Of a DNA stretch of 64,000 nucleotides, positions 11,903 to 24,355 are shown one piece after another. Each line of letters opens with the position of its first letter. Position 1 is the first letter of the stretch. The DNA lies in NCBI RefSeq assembly GCF_001680005.1, contig NC_033563.1, forward strand, positions 372,001 to 436,000, given 5' to 3'. The notes beneath the pieces are model-generated. The model did not search any database. It was not told the DNA's origin and saw only the letters and a program-made list of their open reading frames with translations. Position numbers and translations under genes: made by a program. Origin of the DNA: Plasmodium coatneyi. Taxonomy: Eukaryota > Apicomplexa > Aconoidasida > Haemosporida > Plasmodiidae.

Positions 11903-14900
11903 TTAGTCAGTCCTTGCCCTCTTCTGCGAGTACAATATTTTATCATACAGATTTACGAACGATTCGTATTTCTCCACGTCCCGCCTGGTCCACTTCTTTG
12001 TTGGTTTTCGTATGTCCTGGTTTTTGCTCGTACAACTGGTTTGAAACTTCTCCCTGAGTTTTTGTATATGTATGGGTATTTGGCAGTCACTTAGGAAGGA
12101 GAGGAAGTTCTTTTCGTAGGACCTCCGCAGGGGGGCTGAAAAGAGTTTGTTTTCCTTGTAGAAGAAGAAGGCCAGAAATTTAATGGCACTCAGCTTTACG
12201 CTGAGCCCCGGGTAAAGCGGTCGGTGTTTTCCCAACTCGTACAATGCTTCACACAAAATGTCATACAAGTATGTCTTCAGATAAACCATCGTGGTGACAT
12301 CATTTTGGTTTTTCATTTTTTCAAAAATAATTTCGAAAATGTTTTGATTGTTTAAGTAGTCCTCATGATTACTTACAAACTTTTCCATTTTTTCTTCATT
12401 TTCGAATAGGTAAAGTTTTTCTTGGTACTTTATGCAGTATTGTTTATTCCCCTTGACGAAATTGTTTTGGTCTCTCAAGCTCACCAAGCAGAAGCCTTCA
12501 TTTTCTATCGTCTCATTTTCTTCCACTTGATCTACTTTTTCGAATGTAGCCAGTGGTTTCTCTATGGCTGTGAATTCCGTGGGGTTCTTCTCGAACGCAA
12601 CCACCTCGTCGTGACTATTCACTAGGTAGAAGCGGCCGCCATGGTTCACTGTGTAGTGATCGAATATGTTGCATTTTTGTAAAATGTTTTTGTTCTTATA
12701 GGTAACTAGACAGTAGTTATCAAACTTTATTTCCTGTTCGTAATTTTCCCTTTCTTCAATATTGAACCCTTTGAAGTAGGCCGTCTTGTTGTTATACTTG
12801 TATCGGTTGTACTTTTGGTAGTTCTCTATTGTCTTCTCTATGTCGTTGGTCAGTTTGCACTTCATTTTCCACACGTTTGTGTGTTCTACGTGGATCACAT
12901 TGTTATATTTTGGCTTGAAGATATGCTCGATGTACTTCACAAATGGGTAGTACTGTGGGAATGTCCCTTCACTGCGCGGGGGTGTCTGCCTTCTTCTATG
13001 CATATGGTTTTTCCCCCCTGTTTTGGAGGCGGCATTTTCAGAGTATGTTGGTCCCATTGGGGGTTGTCTCTCCCCCTTGTGCAGTATAAAAACCAAGTGT
13101 GGTATTTTTTTCTCTTTGAGGAGATGCTCCAGTTGGAACTTGCTATAGGGCAGGTTGCACAGGATGCACCCATGAGCGAGGACATCGTACTGATTCATCC
13201 GAATGCGAAGGAGTTCCATAATATCTGCATCGGTCAAGCGATTCGTCTGAATAAGTTGTTTAAATTTTCCAATTTGAAAACCGAAGGAGAGTAAATTTTG
13301 CAAGTGGATCACTGCACATTTTGTGCTCTTCGCCAGCTCATCGTACAAGTCGTCCATTTTTGCATCCGAGTAGATAAGGACGAAGGGGAGGACAAAGCAG
13401 GGGTCTGGTTTCATCTGTGTTAAGTAACGAATGGGGTTCTTACTAAACATATCTAGCTCCTCCTCCGTTTTGAAGTAAAACAAAAACGAGTTGTACAGAA
13501 GGAGGTGCTCCGTGTCTATATCCACGATGCTATCGATGTTAACTGGAGAGTAGTAATAAAAATTTGATAATTTCGCGTAGTTATTTTTTTTTAAAAACTG
13601 GGCCCATACTTTGTCTACCCTCTTTAGGTTCATCTGATGGAACAGACAGTTCCTATGTTGGAGTATGCCTCTAAGCTTGGTCTCTATGGATGCCTTCACC
13701 TTAGTCACGTGTATTTTCCCTGCGTCGATGCACCACACATTTGTGTTATCCCTCAATCGGTTAATGACTTGCTGGTTTTTCTTCGATGTCTTTTTTATTT
13801 TCGTGAGTAGCTTTTTTTCTACCTCCGCAAATAGTTGCTTCGTTTGTCCGTTCGTTTCCCCGTTGGAGTTGTCTCCCGTGATTGGTTCCTTCTTCGGATC
13901 ATCCCCCCCTTTTCTGCGGATTTCCCCTCCCTCGTTGAAGTAACCAGCCTTTTCCCACGACGCTTTGAGACCGCACTTCAAGTAAATCACATGCTCAGGT
14001 ATTCTGAAGGAGCATTTCAAAATTTTCTCAAAAGAGTTTAACACCTTTTCTTCCAAGAAGCTGTACTTGCTTTTTAGTAATTCCTTTTCGTTTTTTTTTA
14101 GAAAAGTTTTTTTCATTTGTTCTACCTTTGAGTTGTCCTGGAGGTAGGCGTAGGGGTTACCATCTGAAATGGCGTCACTTTGGGAAGCCGTTCCTTCGGA
14201 GGGGGTTCCATCGGAGGAGTCACCTCCATGGGGGAGCTCCTCTGGTGGGGGAGGGTCCACCTCGTCGGCACCACGTTGAGCGACGCTTCCCTGCAAGCTC
14301 CTGCCCAAGCAACGCTTCACGTCCGCACCCGACGACGCGCTGAACAGACATCCACCCCTGGGGGCGAACCTAATGATGCACTTGCCCAGCTTCTCATGCA
14401 GGACAACCCGCATGGCAACAATTTTGGCAACATTCAAAAGGAGGTTGAACGGCTTGACGCGGGAGAACAACACGTCCAGCATTTGCTGTTCTTCCTCCAG
14501 TGAGTACTCCTCCGAGGGGTTCACGCAGCTTACGTTGTTCTCTAAGTAGTCCACATCTACCTTGTTCAGGTGAATTTCACGATCATTAAATTTAGCTAGC
14601 CAGTTAGAACAGAAAACGACGTTTCGAAGTACGTGGTTCCTCTTCTTCCTATTCATTCTATCGGTAAGCTTGAAAAGGTAGACGTATTTAAGGATGTAAA
14701 CACAGGTGGGTCCGAATGCATTAGTGAACTCCTTCTGTATGTCTATACATTGCAAAAAGAATTTGCATGCAATGGTCTCAATTTCCTTCCCAAAATGGCA
14801 CCCCTCATCAGTTAGAAGTAGCACTCTCAAGGGAGGCACGGGGAATTCTCCCGAATAGGATTCCTTGCTTTGGCAGAAATGGAAAGCGTTATACAGGTTG

Positions 14901-17900
14901 GACAGGTGGTGAACCTTCCCACCATAGACTAGCTTCACACCTTTCGAGGTTTTGTACAACCAGTTATGCTTCGATACAACATAAGGACAGTATACATTGG
15001 TGAAGGAGCAGTTTAGCTTATCTGCCAGGGTGTTATCCCTCAGCACCTCGCTGTAGTCATAGTATGAATGCACATACGGGTTGAGTAACTTTCTCACTTC
15101 ATTTGCGTAATAGTTCACATTCGTCTCGGTGTCCATTTTGAGGTAGTGCACTTGGTACTTTGCTTTCTTCAAACGTTCAATCTCTTTTTTGTATTGCTTA
15201 CTACAAACATACATGGCGTCTTCTCTCCATGGGATATCACTTAAATCATCGCTGCTTCTGTGGGTTTGTCTGAGTATGTCCTGGTGGATGTTCTCTCTCA
15301 TTTGTTTCTTCTCCTTTTTGTTCACGTCAAATGCGATGACAGTGTCTATATGGATGTTCACTTTTTTTAGGTACTCGTAAACTTTGCTATTCAAGGGCAG
15401 CCCCGTTACGATGAAGTGGGTGCTTTGAGGGGCTGTTCTCAATGGGGGACCACCTAAGGAGGGTTCTCCCAACTGGGAATCTCCTCCACTTTCTAACTCC
15501 TGGGCGTACTTCCCATTTTCCTCCTCCAGCTGGAACGAAATCGAACAGATTAACTGATCAATTGTCCTGTTTATGCTGCTCAACGTGGTGCACTTAAATA
15601 GGTCACTCAGCAGGGAACTGAATTGGACGCTCCCCTGGGAGGATCTTCCTTGCGTTATTAGTAAACTGTGTAAGGCCCTAATTTTAACTGCCTTTAGGGA
15701 AATTCTTTTCTGGGGGGTATCCTCTGGAGGGTCATCTTCTGCAGGATCATCGTCTGTTGGATCATCCTCTGTAGGATCATCATCAACGGAGTCCTCTTCT
15801 ATGGGATCATTAACTGGAGAATCCTCCTCCTTACAGTTCACCTCATTTACGTTTTCCCCACCAAAGGCGCGTTCGAATTGCTGCCTCAGATCGTGAATCG
15901 CTTCCTCTACTTTACGCAGGACGAACACATTGAAGGAGTGTGCCTTGTTCATCCGCATGCACAGGTACCGAACGATGAAGAGGGGCGATACGGTTTCTCC
16001 CTCCACGAGTCTATTAATCTCAAACATGTAGGTATCAACGTTGGTATAACATTCTCCTCCTTCCTTTTCTGCCCCGTGTTCGGCGTCGCATGTGAGATCC
16101 TCCCCACAGAGGAAGAACCTCCGGAAGTAGTCCTCCAAGTCTATGTGCACCACCCTTTCTCTCTTCCCCACCACGTTCATCACTTTTTTCTTTACGTCCA
16201 TACTGGAAAAATAAATCACCATGGTAAAGCTTATGTTTTCCTTTATCTTGTTGCTGGAGTAAAATTTAGGGTACATCAAAAACTCTCTCATTTTTTCAGC
16301 GCTGTCCAGTAGGTACATTCTGTTCTTGTAGGTCGCCATGAATTGTTTCTTTCCTTTTACAAACCTCCTCTCGTTGACGTAGGTGACGGGACAGTACTTG
16401 TAGTAGGCACCCCAGTGACGGTAGTAGCGCAGATTCGTTTGGCCTACTAATGACTTCCTATTTTGGTGGCCTCTTAACATAGCCATTTGGACGCTGCTCG
16501 ACTTGGCTTGCTCTTGTTGAGCGGTGTCCCCTTGATGGGAATTAATCTCCACCCCACTCGACTGGGCAGACCCCCTGTCTGCGTCTTCCCCGTGATCGGC
16601 GACGTCATCAACTCGTCTTCCACGATCAGATTCACCAATACCGCCTTCCGTGGCAACGTCTTCCAATGGGGATTCCCTCCCTGGGATCCTCCTCTTCAGG
16701 TTCACCACCAAAACGCCAGACCCCTTCTCCGGACAGAACTTGAACGGAAAAAAATTATTTTTCAGATGGTAAGAAAATTGATTTCTGATCATGTTAACGT
16801 GGAAAATTTTCCAGAGGGTGTCCTCCTTCGGTCTGTCTTTTTTTCCTATGCTCTTCTGGGTAACCATATCCACGCGGATGACTCGGATGCCAAACTTTTC
16901 CGCCACGGTAAGGGCCACATCGTCATCCGTCCGTCCGGCCAATTCGTCTGCTTCCACTGCAGCGTTTACTTCACGTGTTGCGTCTATTTTGTGCAACTCG
17001 TTCACCCGCTCCACCAACAGACGAATGTCCCTCTCCGACTCCATGCAACGGATGCTCCTCTTCAACTCAGCATAGTAATCCCTGTAGTACTTCTCAGGAT
17101 CGTCACACCTGTACACGTAACACATTTCCTTACCCATTTGGCTGAAGTAGTTTTCACTTATATTTTCCACGTTTAGGATTCCACGGTGGGTTCGCTTTGC
17201 GTCGGTGTTCTCTTTGCTGGGTTGTCTACGGGGGGAGGTGTCCTTGCCTTCTTCCTCGTCGGTGCTATCCTCATCCATACTGTCTTCATCAGTGCTTTCC
17301 TCATCGGTGCTGCTATCATCTGTGATGTCCTCGTCGGTCTCATCCCCATCCGCGTTATCCTTCTCCGTGGCGATCCCCCCTTGCGCTTGGGCGTAGTTTT
17401 CCTCCGACCCTCCCACGGTCAGACATTCCTCCTCTGCGTCCACGTCCTCATCGGCAGTTTCAGGCGGGTCCGAAACGTTCGCAGTGTTCTTAGCGTCTGC
17501 TAGCCGTTCCTTCTCTAACACTTGTAGCATCTGTTCGTCCTCTCCATCAAACTGCTCATTTGTAGACTTCCCCTCTGAAGCTTCCCCCGAGGGGTTATCA
17601 CCTTGTCCCTCCGAATCGGCCGCGCTAGAACCCACAGAAGGGGAAACTCCGGATGAGTTACTCGTTTTTTCCTTTTTGCCTTTCCCTATATTGTCACCCA
17701 GATGCACATCCTTCCCATCAACGTTTATCAGTTGGATGGATCTCGAACTACTTTTGCGGAAGAGGTTCAGCAAGTCCTCATAGATGCGCTCCACGTGGGT
17801 TCCTTCCTCGTGCCTGCGATGGGGTGCAAATTTTGGACACGTGGATGACGCCCACATATAGACGGCGTACTATCGTGGAAAGCACCCTAAACATGAAGCG

Positions 17901-20900
17901 AGCATGCCTAGACCAGTGACCTACCTGCCCACCCCCTCGTGCTCCTGCAGAATGACGCAGAAAAGGGGGAAGCTGTCCTTAAACGGGTTGGCAAGAATTA
18001 AGTTACGATCCTCCACGAGAAAATTGGATACATCTATCCCCTGTGTTACATTTTTCATGCAGTTCATGTTAAGGAAACTCATATAATTCAGATAATTCAA
18101 AGAGGAGAGCTTCTTCCATTTGTTCAGAAAATACTCACAGTAAGGAAGAAACTTTCCCGTCAAGTATAACAGGGAGCCATTATTCTTCGAAATGATACTG
18201 TTAAGAAATTCCAACGTTAGGTCCATCACCTTCTTACAGTCGATGCTCTTCCCGTCCTTTAAATCTGCATTAATTAACTTCCCAAGTGGAGACAAGAAGC
18301 GATCCTCTAAAGTAACATTTCTTCTCAGTACTAAAAGAGGATCAATGAGGTCGATTCTTAACCTTCTGGCAAAACTGTAGACGTACTTTTCTCTCCGTCT
18401 GGAAATTATTACAAAGTTTTCCTTTTTGTTCCTTTTGTTTATTTTGATGAAGTTTCTCATTTTGTGAGAATCCTCCATCAGCAGGTACTTCTTCTTCAGG
18501 CGGTTGGTCGTGTCGGCAGGGTTGGAAGTATCAGCAGGGTTGGAAGTATCAGCAGGGTTGACTATTTCAGTAGGGTTAGCCATTTCAGTAGGATTTGCCA
18601 TTTCTGTAGGGTTTGCCATTTCTGTAGGGTTGGATACTCCCTCCTCCGTTGCTCCCCCAGGTAGTAGTGCTTGCACTAGCGGTGCACCTACGGTGAAGTT
18701 TGCCTCGGTGATGCCTCCATCCTGTGCACCTCCCTCTCCGCATTTTCCAGGAGATGCCTCCCCCTTCATGGGCTCTCCGGGGGGGTTCATTTCTTGGGTA
18801 GCTTGCCCAGGTGTCTCCACTACTTTCATGGTCAATTTTGTAATCTCCACTTCTTTCATGACCGTTTCTGTAGACTCCACTTTTTGCATGGCCGATACTG
18901 TAGACGCCGCTTCTTTCAAGTCCCGTTCTGGAGACCCCTCCTCGTTCATGGCCCGTTCTGTACCCTCTATTTCTTTCAAGTCCCGTTCTGTACCCTCCAC
19001 TTTTTCGATGACCTGTCCAGTTGTCTCCACTACTTCCATGGCCTGTCTAGGAGTCTCGACTTCTTTCAAGGCCGATTCTGTAGCCTCCATATTTTTCGTG
19101 GTTCGTTCAGGTGTCTCGACTTCCTTCAAGGCAGGTTCTCTAGGCTCTACTTTTTCAATGGCCTGTCTAGGTGACTCCGCTACTTTCATGGTCAATTCTG
19201 GAGACACCTGCTCCTTCATGGTCTGCTCATCCGACCGGTCACTTTTGCCCTTCTCTAGCGGTTCATGCTTCGCCCCGCCTAGGTGGTCGACCCTGTCATC
19301 CTTTTCACCGCTATTTGCACTCCTCTCTAATGACGCACATTTCTCCTCACTGGGGTGGCTCACCAATTCTCTCTCATCACTAGTGTTAACCCTTTCCACA
19401 GCGTTCTGATCAGCAATGGGGGCTGCCTCACCTATGCCAGTATGAAGTGCCCCCTCTGTGAGAACTTCCTTCTGTTTGTCTTCCTTTCGAACAGATGTGG
19501 TGGCCCTTTCCCCCGTTTGACTCTCCCCACCGGTGTGTCCACTTCCCTCGAGTTCATTCTCATCAAACAGAATACTCCTCACAACGTCTTGGTTACGGAT
19601 TATGTCCTTCACGAGCTCATGCTCAATTTCTTCACCCACCAAATATGATCCTTCAGTTGGGGAGACACTTCCTAACAACTCTTCTTGGCGACTCTTCCTC
19701 GAAACGGCTACCTCACTTTGAATTATTACTTCATTTAATATTTTTCCCATTTCATTGAAGGTCTTGTTTATATCCAAGGGTGAGGTCCCGCTTTTATCAT
19801 TTTGGTTCCTTTCATAGTTGTCCTTTTTAATGTCTAAGCTGTGGAGCAATTCGTCTTTCTGTTGGGAGGTGTTGGTCTCCCCTTGGCTATCCGTACTGCC
19901 GAACCCGTTCACCTGGGAGTCTCCGTCTCTCGGTTCGTCCTCCCAGTCTGCATACTCTTCCTCGGACTGCTCAACAAAATCAGGGCGATAAATACGCTCA
20001 CCAATGATCTCCTCTTTTCCTTTCCCCCCTGCCACCTCTCCCTTGGAAGTGCTCCTCCTTTTCATCTTTTTCATAAATATGTCAACGTTTCCTTTGTAGG
20101 AGTCCATTTTATTTTCCATGTCTTTGTTCACCGTTTCGAAGAGCTCTCTCTGTTGGTTCAGCTGCGCGTTCTCCTCTTCGGTTGCCTCCTCCCCACGTTC
20201 AACGATATCCCCCACTTTTATTTCATCCTCCCCATTGGGTGTACCTTCCCCCTCTGGTGCTGCTTCCTCCTCCTTGGTTGCTTCTTCTTCCTTTGCTGCT
20301 TCATCCCCCTCTTCCTTCGCCCTCACTTCTTTATCCAATTTATCATCAAAAGAAATGTCCTTTATGTTGAAGGTGGAGTCGGCTGACTCATCTCCAAGGA
20401 GAACCTTCCTAGCCGATGCACCTTCAGTGTCATTCCCGCTGGGTTGTTTGTCCAAGTGGGTCCGACTTTCCTCCAGCAGTTCCCCCATGGATGTGTCGTT
20501 TTTTTTCTCCTTTCTAAATTTGTCCTTCTCCTGTTTTAGCTCCTCCAAAGTGCGTTTCTCATTCTCGAGGTAGTTTTTAGCCTTAAGCAGGTCGATTGAT
20601 TTTTTGGACCTACCTTCTTCCTCATCGTTGGGAGCGCTAACTTTGTCCTCTCCTCCCCCTGTTGTCAAATTGCTTTTCAGCGCATCCAAGTATTCTTCAT
20701 CCGATCCGTTCGGGTCATCCTTAGCTTCTTCCTTTTCTACACCGTCGGTTGCACTAGGACTTCCTCCCTCTTCGAACCTATTCTGCACCACCGTTTTGTC
20801 TGACTCGTCTTTGAGTTGATTCACAAGTGAGGCTTCTTCCTCCACAGGGGTGTCTTCTTTCCCTTTTTGAGTTGGCACTTTATCATCACCATAAGACGGG

Positions 20901-22904
20901 AGAGCGGCCTCTTTTCCTTCTCCGGGGGGAATAACTTTTTCTCCTTCGCCAAGCTGTGAACCTTTTTTCCCTTCCCCAACGGATGCGTCTATATCTCCCT
21001 CCACTACTTCTTCTTCCCCCTGAGTGGCACCCCTCTGGACCTTCTTCTCCCTTCTGCCTCGTGGGGAGCTTTGCGTGGGATCCTCCCTGCCTAGGTCATC
21101 GGTTGAGTTTCCCTCCACGTCGCTTTTCGCTTCGCCGTTGGCTTCCCCTTTGATTTTCATTTTCGCTTCTATTTCCGTTTCCCCTTTCGTTTCCCCCCCT
21201 TGGTCCAGCTGGGGGAACTCCCCCCGGGGTTCCCTCCTAAGTGTCTCCTCGTCTAAATCCAGGTTCGAGTCCAGGCGAAGGAAGTGTCTTTGCTCCGTCG
21301 GGATGAGATCACTCAAAGGGTCCCTCTCCTCTGCATCTGTGTCTTTCCCATCGGCAACGTCACCCCCCTTGTGCTCATTCAAGTCTACAATTTTGCACTC
21401 CTTGGTGAACTCAGCAAAGTTTATTCCGTCAATGAGGAGGGAGTTTTCCAAGCTAACTTTTTCCTTACCTTCCTCGGCGGTCGCCCCCTTCGCTGAATCA
21501 GTTTTATTGGCTTCGTCCGGTTCATCTGTGCTTGACCTTTTGGTTCTCTCCTGAATTTCCTTCAGTACGTGCATTCCGTCTGCTAACGATCCCTCTGTCT
21601 TCCTCCTTCCTTTTTCCGCGTCTTCATCTTCCCCACTCTGCTTTTCCGTTTTCACTGCGAAGGTGAAGGTGTTCCTTTTGGCGATGCTGCCCTGGATGCC
21701 TGAGTGAGACTTGTCTATCGGTTCAATGGATAGTTTCTCTTTCCCCTCCGTTGGATCATCTGTCAGTTGGTTCCTCTGTTCTTTCGTCCGTTTGGACTCT
21801 TTTTCGGTCCTTCCTTTTTCTGTGTGTGGGGAGGTGTATCAGTGGTATGTTCGTGGGTGTGGTCGATCCACCGGTGGAATGTCCCACAGAAAGAGGGACG
21901 TAGGTATAATCATCGCTTATCTAGCATTGCACTATATGTGCACGTTTTTGCTTACCGGTTGGAGGGAGCTCGTCATCCTTACTAGCGGAGTAAGCGCGGC
22001 CGTGTGAGTACTCCTCAGAGTCCGTCTCATCAAGGTACTCGAGCGGGTTTATCTCATCCACGTCAAGCAAAACAATATTCCTCTGTAAATACGAATCGTT
22101 ATTTCTATTGTTGAGTAAATTTTCAAACAGGTTCTGGTCCAAGATGTCCTGTGCGTCTAGGTCATCCTCGTAAAGGAAGGACTCCTGAATTTTATAGCTA
22201 TCGCTAAATCGTTTTGTGAATTGTTTTTTAAATTGTTCCACTTGGGTAGATAGCTTTTTTATAGATTTCATATTTTTGATAAAGCTACTACATCCATCAT
22301 ATTGATTCTGTTCATTTTTAGAACCCAAAATTGGGTTCTCAAAAAGAGACAATTTTGGCTTTTTCCTATTTTCTTTTCTCCTGAAATGTATCATAATGAC
22401 CGGTTTCTTCTTTACAATTTCTCCATTTTTTTTTCTAATTTCGATAAAGGTGATTCTGTAAAATAGCGTCTTCAAAAAGTGAGAATAATCGCTAGCATTT
22501 ATTGTTGGCGTCCAAATATCCGTTAGTTCAAAAAACGCATTAAAAAAAGACTCAAAGTTTAGGTACTTGTTCCCTTTACAGTCATTGTTCCATTCGTCAC
22601 TTACTATTTTTATAACCTCCTTTATGTCAAATTGGGGTATTAGTACTTTACAAATTCTTAGCATTATTTTAAAATACTCGACTTTTGTGAATTTTCCATC
22701 CATGGGTTTGTTAAGCACATTTGTCCATATGTTTTTTACGCACTGCACGAACTGGGGGTCGTTTTTTATTTGTTCCCTTTCTCTTTTCAGGTCTTCATTT
22801 TCGAATTTGATGTCCCCCTGGTTCAGGTACTGTCTCAGGTTGTCTGTGTCCCCGTCCGCGGGGAACAGCTCGGGGAATTTCTCCGCCATTATAGGGTGGA
22901 ACAC
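11903..22904 (-). CDS. Giant adenylate kinase 9-like protein with eroded kinase domains
   Basis: Three exons join in phase: 21956-22904 (donor GTAAGC), 17925-21819 (donor GTAGGT) and 11903-17813, giving 3584 residues. The N-terminus (about 60-145) has an EF-hand-like helical region. A disordered acidic region of about 1,000 residues follows, with short tandem repeats. From about residue 1450 there are several NMP-kinase-like segments. The best preserved, about 3091-3190, contains IGKFKQLIQTNRLTDADIM and GCILCNLPYSKFQLEHLL, matching the adenylate kinase pattern G..V.D......GF.LDGFPRT..QA. Another, near 2418, has FIVTGLPLNSKVYEYL. At least four modules of the type CPV...G....Y.....Y.F.....F..NP..Y (near 2090, 2560, 3314 and 3389) separate them, as in AK9. 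None of the P-loop positions keeps GxxGxGK. The family is tied to flagella and nucleotide pools in other eukaryotes; here it may be structural. Confidence 0.6.
18520..18645 (-). repeat. Coding hexapeptide repeat in the AK9-like gene
   Basis: An 18-bp unit in tandem encodes NPTEMA repeated about four times, followed by NPADTS repeated about three times. It sits in the disordered part of exon 2, upstream of the first kinase-like segment. Confidence 0.8.
18790..19200 (-). repeat. Coding ~39-bp repeat array in the AK9-like gene
   Basis: About 11 imperfect 13-residue units of the type (T/E)xxMKEVExPE encode a Glu/Lys/Thr-rich segment. On the plus strand the unit shows as TCTTTCATGGxC alternating with GTxGACTCCAC. 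It probably forms a charged helix or stays disordered. Confidence 0.7.
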
Positions 22905-24355
22905 CTTTTTATGGGGGTTACTCTTCTACTGACATTCAAATCCGATCCGTTAACAGGGAGAGAAGACAACCCGAATGGACGTATTAGTGAACCACTCCCC
23001 CGCGTTGTGTGCCTATCCCAATCGCGCAGACTACAAAAGGAGTGCACCATTCCCGCAATTTCTTCCTGAGTTCATTGTGATGATGAGCCCTGCTTGAAAA
23101 AAGGAGGGAAACTCACAACAACGGACGTCACTTCGATTCGAAAAGAACGAACTCTTACGTGTGCCCACACCTATCCGAATAGAGATAGCTTAGGTAATAA
23201 TTTTTTTTCCTTCCCCGCTTGGTCGGGTGGATGCCCCAAACGCTTTTAGACAGACGCGTTTAAAGACCATATAATTTTTTTTATTTGCTCTTTTGCCGTG
23301 CAGGTAGGCATCCTACGTTTGGCACTTATCCTATAGCAAATGTATGCCTTTTCCAATTTTTTTTTTTTTTTTTTTTTCTCCCTTTTTGTAGATTTGTGAT
23401 AGTTATTATTGGGGGAAGCCACATCGATAGGGATATCAAAGGAGAGAAAAAAAAAAAAAAATAATTAGGAAAGAAGAACCGGACTCTATAGCTTTTTTTT
23501 TTTTTTTTTTTTTTTCGCTGTCCACACGCGTATCCATAGCACAGGCGAAGGCCACTTTGCACTGCCTACTCCTACACTTTTCAAGAAAGGAGCCCTTGCG
23601 GCAGCGAGTTCTACGTCAGGAGCGTTCCCCCCTTTAACACATTAGTCCCTATATTTGACTCGATAAATGTGGCTACCCCCATGGGATGTTTTTATTTTTT
23701 TCTTTTCATCCATATGAAATTATGTGTCCCTTGCGGTGAATAGGCTTTACATTACATCTGGCCGGGAGATGAACTATTCCGGGTCACACCTTTGGACAGT
23801 TCCTCACATGTGTTTTTTTCTCTAACACACCAAAGGTGCACGCCTCCTCCAGATGTGACGCACCGACGCAGAACCGCTTCCGCAAGGGGGAAGCAAGCAG
23901 CGGGGGCAATCGCATGTTGCCTACTTGTTTACACAAGCACGCATGTGTAGCAGCTTGCCCTTGTGCGGGTGTAGTGGCTCTCCCTCTCCCAGATGTAAAC
24001 GCCTCCGCGCTCCATACGCGACACCATCCGAATAGGAAGCGTAATTAGCACCATTTTGTTTTTGCATTTCCCTCCATTTGTATATATATATATTTTTTTT
24101 CTTAGCTGCCCAGGAAAAGCGACAAAATTGAACGCGCAAAGTGCTGCTCGGGTGGAATGCGCTTATTCCCGCACGTGCACTCACACAAATGTGTACTTCG
24201 TACGATTACACGTTTGCACGATCATACGTCCGTAAGGCTATAAGCTATAGTTCCCACACAGGCATGCACTTGTGTGGCCCCAGGGCGTCAGACGTTTCTA
24301 CTTTGTGAATACCCCCCCAGCGGATCAACACCTCGCAGTTTTACCCACCCCCACT
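22905..24355. other. Divergent promoter region of the AK9-like and POLD2 genes
   Basis: A 1.4-kb gap between two divergently transcribed genes. Poly-T or poly-A runs of 14-22 bases occur at about 23357, 23448 and 23493, typical of Plasmodium 5' regions. No gene or RNA recognised. Confidence 0.6.
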
